A program made the position numbers and the translations under genes. A DNA stretch of 64,000 nt, taken from assembly GCA_016841745.1 (NCBI GenBank), contig JAENYO010000003.1:248001-312000 (forward strand), in the 5' to 3' direction. The notes beneath the pieces were generated by a model. The model did no database searches and had not been told where the DNA came from. It was given only the letters and a program-made list of their open reading frames with translations. This document shows, in pieces, positions 62,049-64,000 of this stretch. This DNA is from Acetomicrobium hydrogeniformans (GTDB lineage Bacteria; Synergistota; Synergistia; Synergistales; JAFGMB01). Position 1 is the stretch's first letter, and every line of letters begins with the position of its first letter.

Positions 62049-62323
62049 TAATTCTTAGCAGCATCCTTACTGGTGTCGGATGTCTTCTTATGATATGGGG
62101 GACCTTGTACATCCTGAAGCCCCTTCCGCTGATCGTAAAGCTTCATACCCTTGGGGTATCCGATACCCTCGGGGCCATGCTTGTTGTGGCCGGATTGATA
62201 GTAAGGTTCCCCTCGAGGATAATTTCCCTGGGGATAGCCTTTTTAGCCCTCCTTTTCTGGGGACCCCTTGTAACCTATCTTCTTGCAAGAGGGGTTAGCA
62301 GAGAGGCGGAGTGGAGGAAATAG
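62045..62323 (+). CDS. mnhG: Na+/H+ antiporter subunit MnhG
   Basis: 92 residues with three helices and the motif LPLIVKLHTLGVSDTLGAML, VVAGL, matching the MnhG signature (RLHaxGxxDTLG). Overlaps mnhF by 4 bases. Confidence 0.92.
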   Translation: MIILSSILTGVGCLLMIWGTLYILKPLPLIVKLHTLGVSDTLGAMLVVAGLIVRFPSRIISLGIAFLALLFWGPLVTYLLARGVSREAEWRK

Positions 62324-62325
62324 AT

Positions 62326-63042
62326 ATGTCCCCTTCTGATCTTATGATTATCGGTGCAGTGCTGCTTATACCTTTCCTGGCCCTGTTGACCCTGAGGGAG
62401 GAACACATCCTTCATGCCATAATAGGCAGAGGAATGCTGGGGATAGCTGCAGCAATAGCCTATGCCCTGATGGGAGCTCCTGATGTGGCAGTTACTGAGG
62501 CCCTTATGGGAGTCCTTTTGGTGACCCTCCTTTATGTGGTGGTATTTACCTCGACTGGAGAGTTCAGGGTTGGATACGTTGAGCTTCCACCCCTGGTTCA
62601 GTATGATAAGGAAAAACTTGAAGGCTACATGGTAGAACTCCTTGAAGATTTCGGGCGTTCTGCCCAAATACAGCCAAGGTTCATACCCTTTGAAAGCCGG
62701 GATGCCCTTCTCGATGCACTAAAGGAAGGACTGGTGGATATGGCTGTCGGTCCCTTCGTGCAGCCCTTTGACAGCGGAAAGGGACATCTCACCCTTCCCC
62801 TGGTTGAAACAAAGGTTTTTAAAACAGGGGAAGGAGAATGGCTGGATGTCCTGAGTGCAAGATACAGGCATGGATCTGAAGGACTCGAGCAGAGTTCTGC
62901 GCAAGTTTATAAGGCTTTCTACTCTGTTCTTGTTTCGGAGGATGCCCATGATCTCAGGGAGATGTTGTCCAGGTTCATAGAGGATGAAGAAAAAGCCGAG
63001 ATCTTGTTTCTGAGAGGAAAATACCTGGGAGAAAGATTATGA
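62326..63042 (+). CDS. DUF4040 (MbhD-like) membrane domain fused to a binding-protein-like domain
   Basis: 238 residues from the ATG at 62326, with GTGGAGG upstream; a GTG at 62311 overlaps mnhG. Residues 1-75 form three helices with the DUF4040 signature MGAPDVAVTEALMGVLLVTL, as in MbhD and the C-terminal part of MrpA. Residues about 85-238 are soluble and resemble a type-3 solute-binding-protein lobe: FIPFESRDALLDALKEGLVD, MAVGPFVQPFDSGKGHLTLP, LVETKVF. No MnhA-type N-terminal channel is present. The fusion could let a ligand or ion gate the antiporter, or be structural; this is inference. Confidence 0.82.
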   Translation: MSPSDLMIIGAVLLIPFLALLTLREEHILHAIIGRGMLGIAAAIAYALMGAPDVAVTEALMGVLLVTLLYVVVFTSTGEFRVGYVELPPLVQYDKEKLEGYMVELLEDFGRSAQIQPRFIPFESRDALLDALKEGLVDMAVGPFVQPFDSGKGHLTLPLVETKVFKTGEGEWLDVLSARYRHGSEGLEQSSAQVYKAFYSVLVSEDAHDLREMLSRFIEDEEKAEILFLRGKYLGERL

Positions 63043-63707
63043 GACATATGAAAAAGGTCTACTTTACTGCTGCCATACTTATTTTCCTCCTTCTTGCCCT
63101 GGTTCAGTGGGGAAGTCTGGACAGAAGGTTTATTGCATACCAGCTTGTTTCCGAGGGGGGTATTCCGAATACTGTTTCGGTCATTTATCTAAGAAACAGA
63201 CTATACGACACTCTTTTTGAAGTTATGGTTTTCTCTGTATCCATAACAGGTGCTCTGTATTTTCTTGATAATCGGAATAAATACAAACTGGATAGATCTC
63301 TCCATCTGGATCCTGCTACGGCTATAATGTTTAAAGGAGCAGGGTTTCTCTCCTTTCTTTTCGGCTGTGCCCTTGCTCTTGCAGGACATCTGTCTCCAGG
63401 GGGTGGTTTTGCTGCAGGAGTGGCACTGGGAACATCCATGGTGATCCAGACTTTGGTAAATGATAATAACAGGCTGAACCTTTACCTTTCGGGAGAAATA
63501 CCGGAAAAAATGGAGAAGAGAGTCTGGGTTTTAACACTTTGCATTGCCATGGTTTCATTTTCCGGCATTGTATCCGGGGGGGGATCCTGGGGTTCCTTTT
63601 TCAGCGGTGACTGGGTGCCTGTCTTCAATATTCTTATTGCCATAAAAGTGGGTCTGGGAACCTGGGCACTGTCTCTTGGTTTTCTGGATCACCGCTGGAT
63701 CTTCTGA
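63039..63707 (+). CDS. mnhB: Na+/H+ antiporter subunit MnhB with MbhE-like N-terminal segment
   Basis: 222 residues. The N-terminal part (about 1-80, with RLYDTLFEVMVFSVSITGAL) matches MbhE or the MrpA C-terminus. The C-terminal part is MnhB: FGCALALAGHLSPGGGFAAG, VALGTSMVIQTL, and final helices around NILIAIKVGLGTWALSLGF. It overlaps the DUF4040 gene by 4 bases and is the last gene of the operon. Confidence 0.88.
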   Translation: MRHMKKVYFTAAILIFLLLALVQWGSLDRRFIAYQLVSEGGIPNTVSVIYLRNRLYDTLFEVMVFSVSITGALYFLDNRNKYKLDRSLHLDPATAIMFKGAGFLSFLFGCALALAGHLSPGGGFAAGVALGTSMVIQTLVNDNNRLNLYLSGEIPEKMEKRVWVLTLCIAMVSFSGIVSGGGSWGSFFSGDWVPVFNILIAIKVGLGTWALSLGFLDHRWIF

Positions 63708-63815
63708 TAAAAACCCGGTCAATTAACCTTCAGGGAAACTTTAATTTATGGTATATCATAAATTCAAATCCCAACTGGTCTGGAACAGGTTGTCCTTAAG
63801 GAGCAGGAGGAGGAA

Positions 63816-64000
63816 ATGATGAAAATATCGGTTATTCAGATGGATATTCACCTTGGAGATCCTGACACAAATTACCTTTCAGCCGGGAGGCTGATAACTC
63901 AGGCGGCGGAAAGCGATCCGGATGTGATCATCCTTCCGGAAATGTGGAACACGGGTTATTCTCTGGAAAACATAAGGGATGTTGCTGATCTGGGTGGAGT
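63816..64000 (+). CDS. Carbon-nitrogen hydrolase (nitrilase/omega-amidase family), 5' part
   Basis: Starts at tandem ATG codons (63816 and 63819) after AGGAGGAGG and is cut by the window end after about 61 codons. KISVIQMDIHLGDPDTNYLS and the catalytic Glu in VIILPEMWNTGYSLENI match nitrilase-superfamily amidases of the YafV/omega-amidase group. The Lys and Cys of the triad lie beyond the window. Confidence 0.88.
   Translation, partial: MMKISVIQMDIHLGDPDTNYLSAGRLITQAAESDPDVIILPEMWNTGYSLENIRDVADLGG

Overview
The window is a bacterial chromosome segment of moderate GC that most likely comes from a Synergistetes (Synergistota) peptide- and amino-acid-fermenting anaerobe. The best marker is a set of three large secreted repeat proteins (41207-43693, 44404-45660, 54783-56996). 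Each ends in a Gly/Ser-rich stretch, one Cys, a hydrophobic helix and a basic tail, which is the layout of the Synergist-CTERM sorting signal. The metabolic content fits: two TRAP transporters, two opine-dehydrogenase-family enzymes, an ornithine-cyclodeaminase-family enzyme, a saccharopine-dehydrogenase-family enzyme, an AbgA-like M20 amidohydrolase, a secreted S9 peptidase, NifS/NifU-type Fe-S assembly and an Mrp/Mbh-type Na+/H+ antiporter. No rRNA, tRNA or CRISPR array was seen.

Layout. 1-4.8 kb: TRAP permeases, an enolase-superfamily enzyme, a convergent GntR/FCD regulator and an opine dehydrogenase. 5.3-9.4 kb (minus): GH65 disaccharide phosphorylase and a beta-phosphoglucomutase/trehalose-6-phosphate phosphatase fusion. 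9.5-12 kb: S9 peptidase and a DUF6506 protein. 12.1-18.1 kb: TAXI-type TRAP system with an amidohydrolase, opposite an AbgA-like hydrolase. 18.3-21.1 kb: molybdate/tungstate-type ABC transporter. 21.1-29.9 kb: glycerol dehydrogenase, DUF89 protein, TetR/CDF/ArsN2-like group, opine dehydrogenase, orphan amino-acid binding protein and ornithine cyclodeaminase.

30-46 kb is a rearranged accessory region. It holds a solitary OLD-family nuclease, a 1,088-bp direct duplication carrying an unknown secreted protein, an IS3-family element, a truncated paralogue, two related surface proteins with duplicated promoters, a copied 3' end of the ornithine cyclodeaminase gene, and a decayed copy of the MGMT domain of a nearby gene.

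46-54 kb carries an AraC/GyrI regulator, small hypothetical proteins, two tandem rhodanese-like genes, and a FecCD-type ABC transporter followed by an FmdE-family protein. Each rhodanese gene is interrupted by an in-frame TGA just after the active-site Cys, followed by a hairpin at the same spacing in both. They read best as selenoproteins and are the most striking observation here. 54.8-57 kb is the third surface protein. 57.3-59.4 kb (minus) is nifS-nifU. 59.6-63.7 kb is an Mrp/Mbh-like antiporter operon lacking a MnhA-type large subunit but containing a DUF4040 protein fused to a binding-protein-like domain. The window ends inside a nitrilase-family gene.

All family assignments come from reading motifs in the sequence and from recalled family knowledge. 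No database search was run.
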